Shown here piece by piece: positions 40,933 to 50,669 of a stretch of 64,000 nt of DNA. A model generated the notes under the pieces. That model was given only the letters and a program-made list of their open reading frames with translations, had not been told where the DNA came from and did no database searches. The DNA is taken from positions 1 through 64,000 of the forward strand of contig JAAVFV010000016.1 of NCBI GenBank assembly GCA_014800525.1. Direction: 5' to 3'. Both the position numbers and the translations under genes were made by a program. Every line of letters begins with the position of its first letter. The stretch's first letter is position 1. The stretch comes from Bacteroidales bacterium (GTDB taxonomy: Bacteria; Bacteroidota; Bacteroidia; Bacteroidales; Muribaculaceae).

Positions 40933-42219
40933 ATGAGAGTTATTAGATTATTAATAATAGGGGCATGTGTCTCTATTGGGGGATGGGTAGAAGCCCATAC
41001 TCCAGGTTGTCAGGTGGAGCTGGAAGCTTTGGAGATGAAGGAATGTAATGTTGGTCTGGAAATGGCATCCTTGAAATCTGAAAATTCAGATTCCGTGACC
41101 TATAAATTCCAGCTTACGTCTGATATGATTCGTCCTGAAAAGAAGGATGCGTATGGAAACTTATGGCGTCGTGGATTTCTTACCGAAAAGAATGAGGTGA
41201 AGTTGGGTTATTCAAGTGATGATCCAAGAATAGCCTCGGTGGAAATAGCGGTAATGGACTGTAACATAGCTTTTCCATACAACGGATCTTACACCACTAT
41301 CGTTAAAGCACTCGAACAGGGGTTGGATTGTCTGGATGTGCAGAAAGTCGGGAGTGGAGAAACAGTTTCATTAAAAATAAGCAAACCGGGAAGAAACTCG
41401 GTTGGATATCTTGTCAAAGACTCGAAGGACAGTGTCCTCTATAAAGGGCAGGTAGGATTTGATGCATTATATGACGACGGTAAATGGGAAAAGTGTGGAG
41501 AAGCCGAACTAACTTCAGATCTTCTTGCCGCTTCCGGTGTATATATGCATTTGTGGGGAATTCCTAATGGAGGAAGTTGGCCCACAACTACCTATATGTC
41601 TGGCCTTCCTTGTCCGGTTGACTATCCGTATTATAAAGGAGAATCATGGAAAGTGATGGTAGACTATCATCCCGAGCTAAAGCGGTATAGGATAGTGAAT
41701 CCGTTGACTTCGAATGAGCAGTTCAAGGATTTTACAGTTAATAAAGAGGAGACCCTTGCATATGTTACAAGCAAGGGTAGGAATGAATATCCTGAAGCAT
41801 TTCTTTTCGATACAGAGAACCCTTCATGGTTCATTCTCAATGCAGAAAAAACTAAGGATGCCTATTGTGAACCGACGAGTATAGGCATGATGGTGATCCA
41901 CAATGCAGAAGGAAAGGATTTCTTTGCCCCGAGATATAATGAATTGGAGGGAGTGGTAAAGTATGTTGACACTCCGGTACAAAGTATCGAGGAAGGGGAA
42001 TACTTTGAGTGTCCCATGAAACCGGAATTATCTTTGATCAGAATTAAATTTGATTCTAAAACATTCAATCGTTCCGGTGATTCGGGGATTGAGAATATTG
42101 AAGAAGATCAGATTGGCAAAGAGATATTCTATACATTGGATGGTGTCAAGGTCGACAGACCGTCAACAGGACTCTATCTCAAGAGAAATGGATCTAAGGT
42201 CTCTAAAGTTATTTTGTAA
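40933..42219 (+). CDS. Secreted protein with T9SS-type C-terminal end, function unknown
   Basis: 428 residues. Signal peptide MRVIRLLIIGACVSIGGWVEA. The body is beta-rich with no domain I recognise; it has a repeated aromatic pattern (VYMHLWGIPNGGSWPTTTYM, YPYYKGESWKVMVDYHPELKRYRI) that recalls SusE/F-like or glycan-binding beta modules only loosely. The last 40 residues (EIFYTLDGVKVDRPSTGLYL and a basic end SKVSKVIL) look like a T9SS type A sorting signal. Probably a surface or secreted protein, in a two-gene unit with the small hydrophobic ORF. Confidence 0.65.
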   Translation: MRVIRLLIIGACVSIGGWVEAHTPGCQVELEALEMKECNVGLEMASLKSENSDSVTYKFQLTSDMIRPEKKDAYGNLWRRGFLTEKNEVKLGYSSDDPRIASVEIAVMDCNIAFPYNGSYTTIVKALEQGLDCLDVQKVGSGETVSLKISKPGRNSVGYLVKDSKDSVLYKGQVGFDALYDDGKWEKCGEAELTSDLLAASGVYMHLWGIPNGGSWPTTTYMSGLPCPVDYPYYKGESWKVMVDYHPELKRYRIVNPLTSNEQFKDFTVNKEETLAYVTSKGRNEYPEAFLFDTENPSWFILNAEKTKDAYCEPTSIGMMVIHNAEGKDFFAPRYNELEGVVKYVDTPVQSIEEGEYFECPMKPELSLIRIKFDSKTFNRSGDSGIENIEEDQIGKEIFYTLDGVKVDRPSTGLYLKRNGSKVSKVIL

Positions 42220-42275
42220 AATTTGATTGTTGAATAATTCCAGTGGGGGTTCATTCAGCTTAGGAATTTTGTTTG

Positions 42276-42347
42276 AGATCGCACACAAAGGTTCAGAGTG
42301 CTATTGAGCTTATTGTGTGCGATCTTAGTATATATTACCTCTGAACC
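42276..42347 (+). ncRNA. Predicted H-type pseudoknot in the 3' region of the surface-protein gene
   Basis: Stem 1: AGATCGCACACAA (42276-42288) with TTGTGTGCGATCT (42313-42325), 13 bp perfect. Its loop holds GGTTCAGAG (42290-42298), which is perfectly complementary to CTCTGAACC (42339-42347) beyond the stem. Function unknown; seen only as pairing potential. Confidence 0.45.
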
Positions 42348-42420
42348 AGGAGGACCTTTTTCCTTCCTCTAGGAAACATCCCAGTACCCTAAGCAAGCCT
42401 AAACCAATAAATGAAAATTC

Positions 42421-42455
42421 AAAATAAAAAGGTCGGTGCGATTGCACCGACCTTT
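42421..42455 (-). terminator. Terminator of eno
   Basis: AAAGGTCGGTGC / GCACCGACCTTT stem. On the minus strand it is followed by TTTTATTTT, 75 nt after the eno stop. Confidence 0.85.
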
Positions 42456-42529
42456 ATGGTTATCTTTAAAATATCTCTCTTTTGGAAAATCCGAAGAGAA
42501 TCCATTTTTAGATATGGTTTGAAGAAATA

Positions 42530-43957
<1,428 letters not shown>

Positions 43958-44068
43958 TCAATGCAAAGTTAGCAATAATTTCTTAATTCCGGAGGGAAAG
44001 AGAAATGATATGTGCGTAATTTTAATTAACTTTAACCACTCAATATTTCCCCATCAATCCAAGCCTTT

Positions 44069-45475
44069 ATGACAGCAGGTAACGCAGAAGAAAATTTAGT
44101 GAAAATAGCTCTCTCCACCCTTCAATTTGAATTGCTTCACGACCAGCGGGAGCTTCTCGAAGAGTTGGCCGAATTTGCCTTGACTGGTCCGGCAAACGGG
44201 GTGTTTGTTGTCAATGGATATGCAGGTACGGGAAAGACCACAGTGGTGGGAGCTTTCATCCGAGCTATGACCGAGATGAAGCGAAAGACTGTGGTGGTGG
44301 CTCCGACTGGTAGGGCGGCGAAAGTGGCCGAGGGATTCTCCGGTCATAAAGCTTCTACCATTCATAAGCTTCTTTACCGCGGAGATACGATGAATCCCGG
44401 CAATACACAATTTTTCCTATCTCAGAATAACTATCGTGATACTCTCTTCATCGTGGATGAGGCATCGCTTATTTCAGATGTTCCGGATGCGTATGGTCGT
44501 TCGTTGCTTACAAATCTTGTGCGTTATGTCTATTCCGCGCCGGGATGTAAGATGGTGCTGGTCGGAGATGAAGCGCAGCTCCCACCGGTGGGACAGACCC
44601 TGAGTACGGCTATGAGCCCGCAGCGACTACAGCAGTTGGGCCTTGTTCCGCGTTATCATTCTCTGGATATTCCTGTGCGCCAGGAAGTATACAGTGGTAT
44701 AATCTATAATGCCAACTTTATCCGGAACAAGCTTTTCCATCCTACGGATGAGATGCCTGATGCTGTTTTTGCCAAGGATTTCAGCGATGTGGAGGTGGTG
44801 AATTCCGGGGAATTGATCGATAAGCTTGCCACATCATGGGCTGAGGTCGGAGAGGAGGAGACACTAATTATCACGAGATCGAATAAGCGAGCTAATGACT
44901 TCAACCGGTCGATACGTAATATGGTGATGTATGCCGAGGAGCCTTTGGAACGTGGCGACAAGGTGGTGATAGCCAAGAATGATTATTACTGGGGAAAGAT
45001 TAATGAGCAACCCGGACTTATTGCAAATGGGGAGACTGCGGAGGTGGTTTGGGTAGGTCGCACCGAGAAAGCCTACGGAAGATATTTCACTGACGTTGAG
45101 CTAAGATTCCCGGGAGAGTCGAGGGTGATGTCGGCAAAGGTGATGCTTCGAAGTTTGGTTGCCGATGGTCCGGCAATTCCGAGGGAGGAGATGCAGAAAT
45201 TCTATCAGCGGGTGATGAGTGCGTATGAGGGAGAGTACACAGAGAAAGTGAAGGGTGTGGCGGAGGATCCATATTACAATGCCTTGCAGATGAAATATGC
45301 CTATTGTGTCACATGCCATAAGGCACAGGGAGGTCAATGGAAACATGTCTACATAGATATGTCGGGGATTGCGCCGGAGGCAATCGGGCCGGACTTCTAT
45401 CGCTGGCTTTATACGGCCGTTACTCGCGCCAGCGTAAAGGTATTCTTCATAAATCCCGGCCTGGAGATAATGTAA
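44069..45475 (+). CDS. AAA/UvrD-like DNA helicase (RecD-like, ATP-dependent)
   Basis: 468 residues. Walker A GYAGTGKTT (50-58), motif Ia VVAPTGRAAKVA, STIHKLLYRG, Walker B FIVDEASLIS, motif III LVGDEAQLPPVG, and a UvrD_C_2-type end with YCVTCHKAQGGQWKHVYIDM and WLYTAVTRASVKVF. All superfamily-1 helicase motifs are present, so it should unwind DNA, as in the RecD2-like or Pif1-like proteins of Bacteroidota. It stands next to an ATPase-DUF4435 pair but is separated by a 105-bp inverted-repeat element and differs in base composition, so it is probably a housekeeping neighbour. Confidence 0.85.
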   Translation: MTAGNAEENLVKIALSTLQFELLHDQRELLEELAEFALTGPANGVFVVNGYAGTGKTTVVGAFIRAMTEMKRKTVVVAPTGRAAKVAEGFSGHKASTIHKLLYRGDTMNPGNTQFFLSQNNYRDTLFIVDEASLISDVPDAYGRSLLTNLVRYVYSAPGCKMVLVGDEAQLPPVGQTLSTAMSPQRLQQLGLVPRYHSLDIPVRQEVYSGIIYNANFIRNKLFHPTDEMPDAVFAKDFSDVEVVNSGELIDKLATSWAEVGEEETLIITRSNKRANDFNRSIRNMVMYAEEPLERGDKVVIAKNDYYWGKINEQPGLIANGETAEVVWVGRTEKAYGRYFTDVELRFPGESRVMSAKVMLRSLVADGPAIPREEMQKFYQRVMSAYEGEYTEKVKGVAEDPYYNALQMKYAYCVTCHKAQGGQWKHVYIDMSGIAPEAIGPDFYRWLYTAVTRASVKVFFINPGLEIM

Positions 45476-45500
45476 GACATAAGTGGGGATAATTAAACAT

Positions 45501-45605
45501 TAAGAAGTTACTAAAATTTATACGATATCTATGTTTCACAAGTAGTTGGAGTAATCTCCAAAAGAATCTTGCATTTAGTATAAATTAATTTTGAATACTT
45601 ACTTA
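45501..45605. mobile_element. 105-bp inverted-repeat element (copies B and C of the dispersed repeat)
   Basis: TAAGAAGTTACTAAAATTTATAC at the left pairs imperfectly with the right end, which on the minus strand reads TAAGTAAGTATTC and then AAAATTAATTTATAC. A perfect TTGGAG-TAAT-CTCCAA hairpin sits in the middle. Non-coding and AT-rich. It lies directly upstream of the ATPase/DUF4435 pair. Confidence 0.55.
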
Positions 45606-45621
45606 GTCGAATATAACCGAT

Positions 45622-46332
45622 ATGAACCAGATAAAGATTTCCGAAATAGATGTTAACTTATGGAATAAATATAATGTTAATTTTACTCCGCATCCGGATG
45701 TCAACATCATCGTAGGAAAGAATGGAAGCGGGAAGACCACTCTTCTGTCTGCGATTGAGAGAACTATACCTAAGGACTCCTATATTTATATTCCCTCTAT
45801 TGATAATCTTGTGACTCGTGATAAACGAAAGAAGGAAAACGCCCTATCCCAAGATCTTGATTCATATATCTATGATATGAAGACAGGGCCTTCTCTGATG
45901 TATTATCGTATGTCGCTGCTTGATGCCTCCGCTGATGAACAAGCTGTGATAAATGAAAGGATCTCTATGTTCTGCAAAGTGGTCAATAGCCTTTTCAAGG
46001 ATACGGAAAAACGAATAGAAATTGAGGGGAATAAATTCATAATTAATTCAAATGGTATACTTTTATCCACAAATGATCTTTCTTCAGGAGAAAAGCAGAT
46101 ACTTCTCTTACTCTTGAGAGTTTTCCTTCTGAATGAGAGTGAATCGGTGGTGTTGATCGACGAACCCGAGAATTCCCTTGATATAAGTTGGCAGTATAAA
46201 CTGATAGATATATTAACGGAGTTAAATAAGAATGCGCAATTCTTTATTACCACTCATTCACCCAGTATTTTCGGGAATGGCTGGGGAAATAAGATTATAT
46301 ATATGGAGGATGTGACCAAGAAAGAAGTATGA
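45622..46332 (+). CDS. ABC/OLD-type AAA ATPase, first component of a PARIS-like defence pair
   Basis: 236 residues, a compact SMC/ABC-type ATPase: Walker A GKNGSGKTT (32-40), signature LSSGEKQ (153-159), Walker B VVLIDEPENSLD (176-187), and H-loop TTHSP (210-214). The AAA_15/AAA_21 type is the partner of DUF4435 nucleases in PARIS (AriA). It is shorter than the AriA proteins I recall, with little insertion between Walker A and the signature. Its stop overlaps the next start by 4 nt, so the two are coupled. AT-rich compared with flanking genes, which suggests transfer. The family is clear; the defence role is inference. Confidence 0.8.
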   Translation: MNQIKISEIDVNLWNKYNVNFTPHPDVNIIVGKNGSGKTTLLSAIERTIPKDSYIYIPSIDNLVTRDKRKKENALSQDLDSYIYDMKTGPSLMYYRMSLLDASADEQAVINERISMFCKVVNSLFKDTEKRIEIEGNKFIINSNGILLSTNDLSSGEKQILLLLLRVFLLNESESVVLIDEPENSLDISWQYKLIDILTELNKNAQFFITTHSPSIFGNGWGNKIIYMEDVTKKEV

Positions 46333-47165
46333 GCCGTATAGAAGATCAAGCCAATTACTACAAAAACTATCATTTGCGCTATCGTGATACCATAGCTGTG
46401 ATCCATGTTGAGGATGAGGATGATAAGAATTTTTGGTTGGCGCAACTTAAAAATGTAAAAAAGGGTAATTACCATTTCATCACCCGGAGTAAAAGTGAGG
46501 CTGGTAACAATACAAAAGGTTGTGAGCAATGTCTTAAATATAGACCCTATACCAATGACAAGTTTTTTATTTGCATAGATAGTGATCTTCGGTTATTACG
46601 AGGTGAAGAGAGTTTTACTCCCAAGAACTACATAGCTCAAACCTATGCATATTCATGGGAGAATCATTCTTGTGAAGCAAACCATCTTGAAAATAGATTC
46701 AAGGAGAAAGTGCCTGACAGTAAGTTTAGCTTTGTGACTTTCCTGACACAATTGTCCAATATAGTTTACAAACCACTTCTCTATCTGGTATATCATAATA
46801 CTTCTGAGTTAAATCTAAAATGGAATATCACGAAATTCAACCGTTGCATTCCCACTCAACTCAGAAGAGATAATCTTGAGGAGAATGGTAAGCAATATTT
46901 ACTTAAAGTAAAACAGCATTTCGATGAAGAATTAACTTATCTGAGTCTACCCGAAGATTTCGCTATTGAGGGTCTTAATTCTGAAAACGCTTATCTGCAT
47001 ATTCAAGGTCATAAATTATATGACCTCATAGTAAACATCGGCAGCATGCTATGTAAAGGAAAAAGAGTTGCCTTTAAGTCGGAAGTATTGGATAGTGGAC
47101 TTCCTGTATCCGGTTATATGGAGATTGATAATGTCCAATCTGACTTAACTTCAATCTTGGGATAG
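46329..47165 (+). CDS. DUF4435 (TOPRIM-like) protein, second component of a PARIS-like pair
   Basis: 278 residues. The N-terminal TOPRIM-like core shows the acidic VIHVEDEDDKNFW (Glu28 or Glu30 as the likely catalytic Glu) and FFICIDSDLRLL (Asp84 and Asp86), followed by the DUF4435 signature YAYSWENHSCE. In PARIS the DUF4435 protein AriB is the toxic nuclease, held by the AriA ATPase and released when a phage anti-restriction protein is sensed. Here the gene follows a small ATPase with ATGA overlap. Related ATPase-TOPRIM pairs (OLD, Gabija, AbiL-type) are the alternative. Ends at 47165, before a large hairpin. Confidence 0.8.
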   Translation: MSRIEDQANYYKNYHLRYRDTIAVIHVEDEDDKNFWLAQLKNVKKGNYHFITRSKSEAGNNTKGCEQCLKYRPYTNDKFFICIDSDLRLLRGEESFTPKNYIAQTYAYSWENHSCEANHLENRFKEKVPDSKFSFVTFLTQLSNIVYKPLLYLVYHNTSELNLKWNITKFNRCIPTQLRRDNLEENGKQYLLKVKQHFDEELTYLSLPEDFAIEGLNSENAYLHIQGHKLYDLIVNIGSMLCKGKRVAFKSEVLDSGLPVSGYMEIDNVQSDLTSILG

Positions 47166-47207
47166 AGGCTATCAAATATCTTGTAGAATCCCCTCCTTAT
47201 TAATCTC

Positions 47208-47280
47208 ACTTATAGCCAAATTGATCTATATTTAGAGCTAAATTGATTTCTATGTAGAGCTAAATTGATCTCTATGAAGA
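47208..47280. repeat. Tandem AGAGCTAAATTGAT repeats
   Basis: Three partial copies of a roughly 22-nt unit: AAATTGATCTATATTT, AGAGCTAAATTGATTTCTATGT and AGAGCTAAATTGATCTCTATGA. The last runs into the left arm of the hairpin. Confidence 0.6.
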
Positions 47281-47335
47281 GCCAACCCGGGTGTTTTTCT
47301 ACTCTAAAACACCCGGGTTGACTCTTCATAGAGAT
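47268..47335. terminator. 30-bp hairpin between convergent genes
   Basis: Arms at 47268-47297 and 47306-47335 with one mismatch (core AACCCGGGTGTTTT / AAAACACCCGGGTT), separated by TCTACTCT. Placed between the DUF4435 gene and the convergent cca gene, it could stop transcription from both sides. Confidence 0.6.
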
Positions 47336-47339
47336 GTGA

Positions 47340-48830
47340 CTATTTCTTTATACTTTCTTGATTTTTATCCTCCTCGTCCTCTTCTTCGGAGACGGGAGGA
47401 GGGGAGGGAATCGGCTTGTCAGGAACCGTAAGCCCATGATCAGGGGCTATTTTGATGATATATTTCCAAGCTTCCTGATGGTCGTAGGGGATCTCTCCTT
47501 CCAGAGTGGCTTCTTTTACGGCGTCTTTCAGCTCTTTGAGCACACTCGATGGAGGAATCTCAAAATAATCCATCAATTCATATCCATCGACTGGAGATTT
47601 CCAATTCCGCAGATAGTCGGCATCTTTAATCTGAGTCATACGTTCACGTAGGGCCGCAAATCCTTCGAGCTGACGGCGCACCTTCGCAGGATTCTTTGAC
47701 GTGATGTCCGCCTCGGCAAGAATCATGAGATCTTCGAGATCGTTTCCGGCATCAGACATGAGACGTCGTACACCGGAATCAGATACACCTTCCTCGCCCA
47801 CAGACTGAGGACGCATGTGGAGGCCGACAAGTTTCGCCACATACTTCATTTTTTCATTAAGCGGAAGCTTCATAGCCTTGAAAAGCCGGGGAATCATCTT
47901 CTCACCTATGAAATTATGATTATGGAACGTCCAGCCGATATGGGGATCATATTTCTTGGTGACGGGCTTTCCGATATCATGAAGGAGAGCAGCCCACCGC
48001 AACCATTCATTTTCCGACCGGGCAGCCACATTATCCACCACTTGAAGAGTATGGAGAAAATTATCCTTATGCCCACGGCCCTCTTTGGTCTCCACTCCTT
48101 TCAGATCGGGGAGATAGGGAAATATCAGTTCGAGTAATCCGGCCTCATCCAATAGCTTAAATCCTATGGAAGGACGCGGAGAACGCATTATTTTGGAGAG
48201 TTCCTCATTGATGCGTTCTTTCGTAATGATTGAGATTCGCTCCCGATTTCGTCGGATGGCCTCAAATGTTTCAGGCAGGATAGTGAAATCGAGCTGTGAG
48301 GCGAATCGGATGGCGCGCATCATGCGGAGAGGATCATCGGAGAAGGTGATATCCGGATCAAGGGGAGTACGGATGATGCGATTGTGGAGGTCGACAATAC
48401 CGTTGAAAGGGTCCACGAGCTCGCCGAAGCGATCTTTATTAAGGCAGATGGCCATGGCATTGATGGTGAAATCCCGACGTTTCTGATCGTCATCAAGGGT
48501 TCCATCCTCCACGATGGGATTGCGGCTCTCGCGATGATACGACTCGCGGCGCGCACCGACAAACTCCAGTTCGAGGTCACCGCTCTTCACCTGCGCTGTC
48601 CCGTATGTGGCGTACACTGTCAGAGCCTTACGGCGATGGAGAGCATCCGCCACCTTCTCAGCCAGCTCCACACCGCTACCGACAGTGACGAAATCAATGT
48701 CGGAAGAGGGACGATTGAGGAAAATATCCCTCACATATCCTCCGACCACATATACCTCCCTGCCCATCTCGTCGGCTACATTGCCGATCTGACGGAACAC
48801 CGGGAGTTTAAGATCTTCCTTAAGATTCAT
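47340..48830 (-). CDS. cca: CCA tRNA nucleotidyltransferase with HD domain
   Basis: 496 residues. Nucleotidyltransferase motif YVVGGYVRDIFLNRPSSDIDFV near the N-terminus, RRDFTINAMAICL, DPLRMMRAIRFASQL, then an RNA-binding region, then an HD domain with LLHDIGKPVTKK. Adds or repairs the 3' CCA of tRNAs; poly(A) polymerases share the fold, and the HD domain supports a repair-type CCA enzyme. A C-terminal acidic tail (EEEDEEDKNQESIKK) is extra. The gene is 7 nt from the M24 peptidase start region and may share its transcript. Confidence 0.88.
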   Translation of the reverse strand: MNLKEDLKLPVFRQIGNVADEMGREVYVVGGYVRDIFLNRPSSDIDFVTVGSGVELAEKVADALHRRKALTVYATYGTAQVKSGDLELEFVGARRESYHRESRNPIVEDGTLDDDQKRRDFTINAMAICLNKDRFGELVDPFNGIVDLHNRIIRTPLDPDITFSDDPLRMMRAIRFASQLDFTILPETFEAIRRNRERISIITKERINEELSKIMRSPRPSIGFKLLDEAGLLELIFPYLPDLKGVETKEGRGHKDNFLHTLQVVDNVAARSENEWLRWAALLHDIGKPVTKKYDPHIGWTFHNHNFIGEKMIPRLFKAMKLPLNEKMKYVAKLVGLHMRPQSVGEEGVSDSGVRRLMSDAGNDLEDLMILAEADITSKNPAKVRRQLEGFAALRERMTQIKDADYLRNWKSPVDGYELMDYFEIPPSSVLKELKDAVKEATLEGEIPYDHQEAWKYIIKIAPDHGLTVPDKPIPSPPPVSEEEDEEDKNQESIKK

Positions 48831-48837
48831 TCGTAGG

Positions 48838-50031
48838 CTATTTTTTCAATTCCTTGAGTGACTCATCCATAGGAGTGAGGTTTTCCAGACCGTCAGCGCC
48901 AACACGATAAGTGTTCTCTATGCCTAACGCTCCGACTCCTGGAACCACAAACTTCGGTTCGATGGCAAGAGTCATATTTTCGGTGAGAACGGCTTTTGTG
49001 CGCTCCATTATTACGGGCTGCTCATTGAGCTGGATACCCACGCCATGGCCGATAAACTTCACATGATTGCGATGGCCCATGAAATAATCTTCCAGACCCT
49101 CACTCTTCACAATCTCCATCGAGCGGCGATACATATCGCTCAGGGGCATTCCCGGACGAGCCTCGTATTCCAGTTCGTGAAGGATTTTCAGCGAACAATC
49201 GTGGGCACGGAAAGCAAGATCGGGGAGGGAGCCGACATACCATGTGCGAGTCATATCGGTCTGATAACCATTAAAGCCGCCATTCATATCGAGCATCACT
49301 GACATTCCATTACGCAGTTCAGTACCATCAGCTCCGACAGGAAGAGAGGGATCCGCACCTGCTCCACCCATTGAGAAATCGTAAGGAGAAGGCATATCGG
49401 CGTTATCGCCGGCTATTACAGAACCCATATTGATTTCCATTCTCGAACCAGCCACGCGCAGATAGCCCAGACAGCCCTCACGTCGGAGCACACGCTCCAC
49501 TTCAATCTGTAGTTCAATGTCGGTCATTCCGGGCCAATAACAGCTTTCGATACGCGAATAAGCCGCCACATGATGCTCCCCGTCTTCCTTCATTTTCTCA
49601 ATCTCATAGGGAGTCTTAATCATCCGGGCCTCCATCAGAATCGGGGAGGCATTGCTGAATCCGCATCCGGCGAAGGCCCCTTTGAGGCGTTCCACCTCAT
49701 TATAGAACATATCATTATATTCCAGCCCGATTACTTCAGGAAGAGTCATACCGCGTTCCTGCAACATTCCGGGGATGAGTTCCGGCTTGTGAAGAGTCAC
49801 TGTATCAGACGAAGCCTCAGTCACGCTCGGCGGGATAGTGATGAAAAGCGGTCCATCTTCCACTGAAAGGAAGATATAACCGCGGAAGATGCATCCGGAA
49901 AGGTATAAGATATTGGCAGTGGAGGAGACAAGAATAGCCTTTAGACCGGCCACCTGCATGGCCTTGCGCACTTTCTCGACACGCAGATCGAGTTCGGGGC
50001 GGAGATCGGGGGTGAGGAAGGGTATAATCAT
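48838..50031 (-). CDS. M24-family metallopeptidase (Xaa-Pro aminopeptidase-like)
   Basis: 397 residues. N-terminal creatinase-like domain (ANILYLSGCIFRGYIF), then the pita-bread fold with metal ligands: Asp in MLDMNGGFNGYQTDMTRTW, His in GHGVGIQLNEQP and Glu in LAIEPKFVVPG, with a last Glu in GIENTYRV. These enzymes remove an N-terminal residue before proline or act on dipeptides. No signal peptide, so cytosolic. Whether it is PepP- or PepQ-like cannot be told. Confidence 0.85.
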   Translation of the reverse strand: MIIPFLTPDLRPELDLRVEKVRKAMQVAGLKAILVSSTANILYLSGCIFRGYIFLSVEDGPLFITIPPSVTEASSDTVTLHKPELIPGMLQERGMTLPEVIGLEYNDMFYNEVERLKGAFAGCGFSNASPILMEARMIKTPYEIEKMKEDGEHHVAAYSRIESCYWPGMTDIELQIEVERVLRREGCLGYLRVAGSRMEINMGSVIAGDNADMPSPYDFSMGGAGADPSLPVGADGTELRNGMSVMLDMNGGFNGYQTDMTRTWYVGSLPDLAFRAHDCSLKILHELEYEARPGMPLSDMYRRSMEIVKSEGLEDYFMGHRNHVKFIGHGVGIQLNEQPVIMERTKAVLTENMTLAIEPKFVVPGVGALGIENTYRVGADGLENLTPMDESLKELKK

Positions 50032-50115
50032 ATTGTCATTTTCTCTTTTGAATTCTTAAGAATCAATCGGCCTTTCTTCCGAACGACCTCTTGAAGTTAT
50101 ATAAAAGAACAGTCA

Positions 50116-50664
50116 TTAAAGAGAGAGTGTTCGGATTGTTGAGAAATCCCACCATTTCTCTTCCCTGTGTCCGGAGAGTGAAAGCCGGGCGCCTATTTCC
50201 AGAATCCCGGCGGTCTGTGCGGGATTTGTAAGATTCCGGAGGTCGAGAGTGGTGCCGGGATGGAGTTCAATATTACGCATCACCGTATCAATCACCTCAT
50301 AGACTGCGTAAGCGCCATGTCCTCCGGGTCTATTCGGAGGGGGGAGCAATTCAAGAGTGACTGTGTCAGATTTCAATATTGAATCCTCTAAAGAAAGCGA
50401 ATACGATAAATGGAGGAACCGTGGATGATCACCGGTGCGAAACCGACACCCTAAGGCGATATCGAATCTATCCTCGGGATGGACGATTGAATCAATCGGC
50501 CACGGCTGAAGAGAATAGACGTGTATCGGATCCCAGCCGTCGGCAGGAATATTGCAGAATTCAGCCCATACGGTGTTTTCCACCCTCCGGCATCCGGAGG
50601 ATACCAAAAGGAACAGAGCCGCGAAGGCTAATGATAAAATTCCGCCACATCCTGATTTCTTCAT
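50116..50664 (-). CDS. gldH: Gliding motility lipoprotein GldH
   Basis: 182 residues. Lipoprotein signal MKKSGCGGILSLAFAALFLLVSSGC with lipobox SSGC, then the GldH pattern: NTVWAEFCNIPADGWDP, FLHLSYSLSLEDSI, TVTLELLPPPNRPGGHGAYAVYEV. GldH is needed for gliding in Flavobacterium; in non-motile gut Bacteroidales it remains in an envelope role not well defined. It begins 5 nt after the ricT stop, in the ricT-gldH order I recall from Bacteroidales. Confidence 0.85.
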   Translation of the reverse strand: MKKSGCGGILSLAFAALFLLVSSGCRRVENTVWAEFCNIPADGWDPIHVYSLQPWPIDSIVHPEDRFDIALGCRFRTGDHPRFLHLSYSLSLEDSILKSDTVTLELLPPPNRPGGHGAYAVYEVIDTVMRNIELHPGTTLDLRNLTNPAQTAGILEIGARLSLSGHREEKWWDFSTIRTLSL

Positions 50665-50669
50665 CTTAT

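Noticed and set aside
44069-45475. The RecD-like helicase as a third member of the PARIS-like system
   Set aside because: It is separated by a 105-bp inverted-repeat element, has a different base composition and looks like a general helicase.
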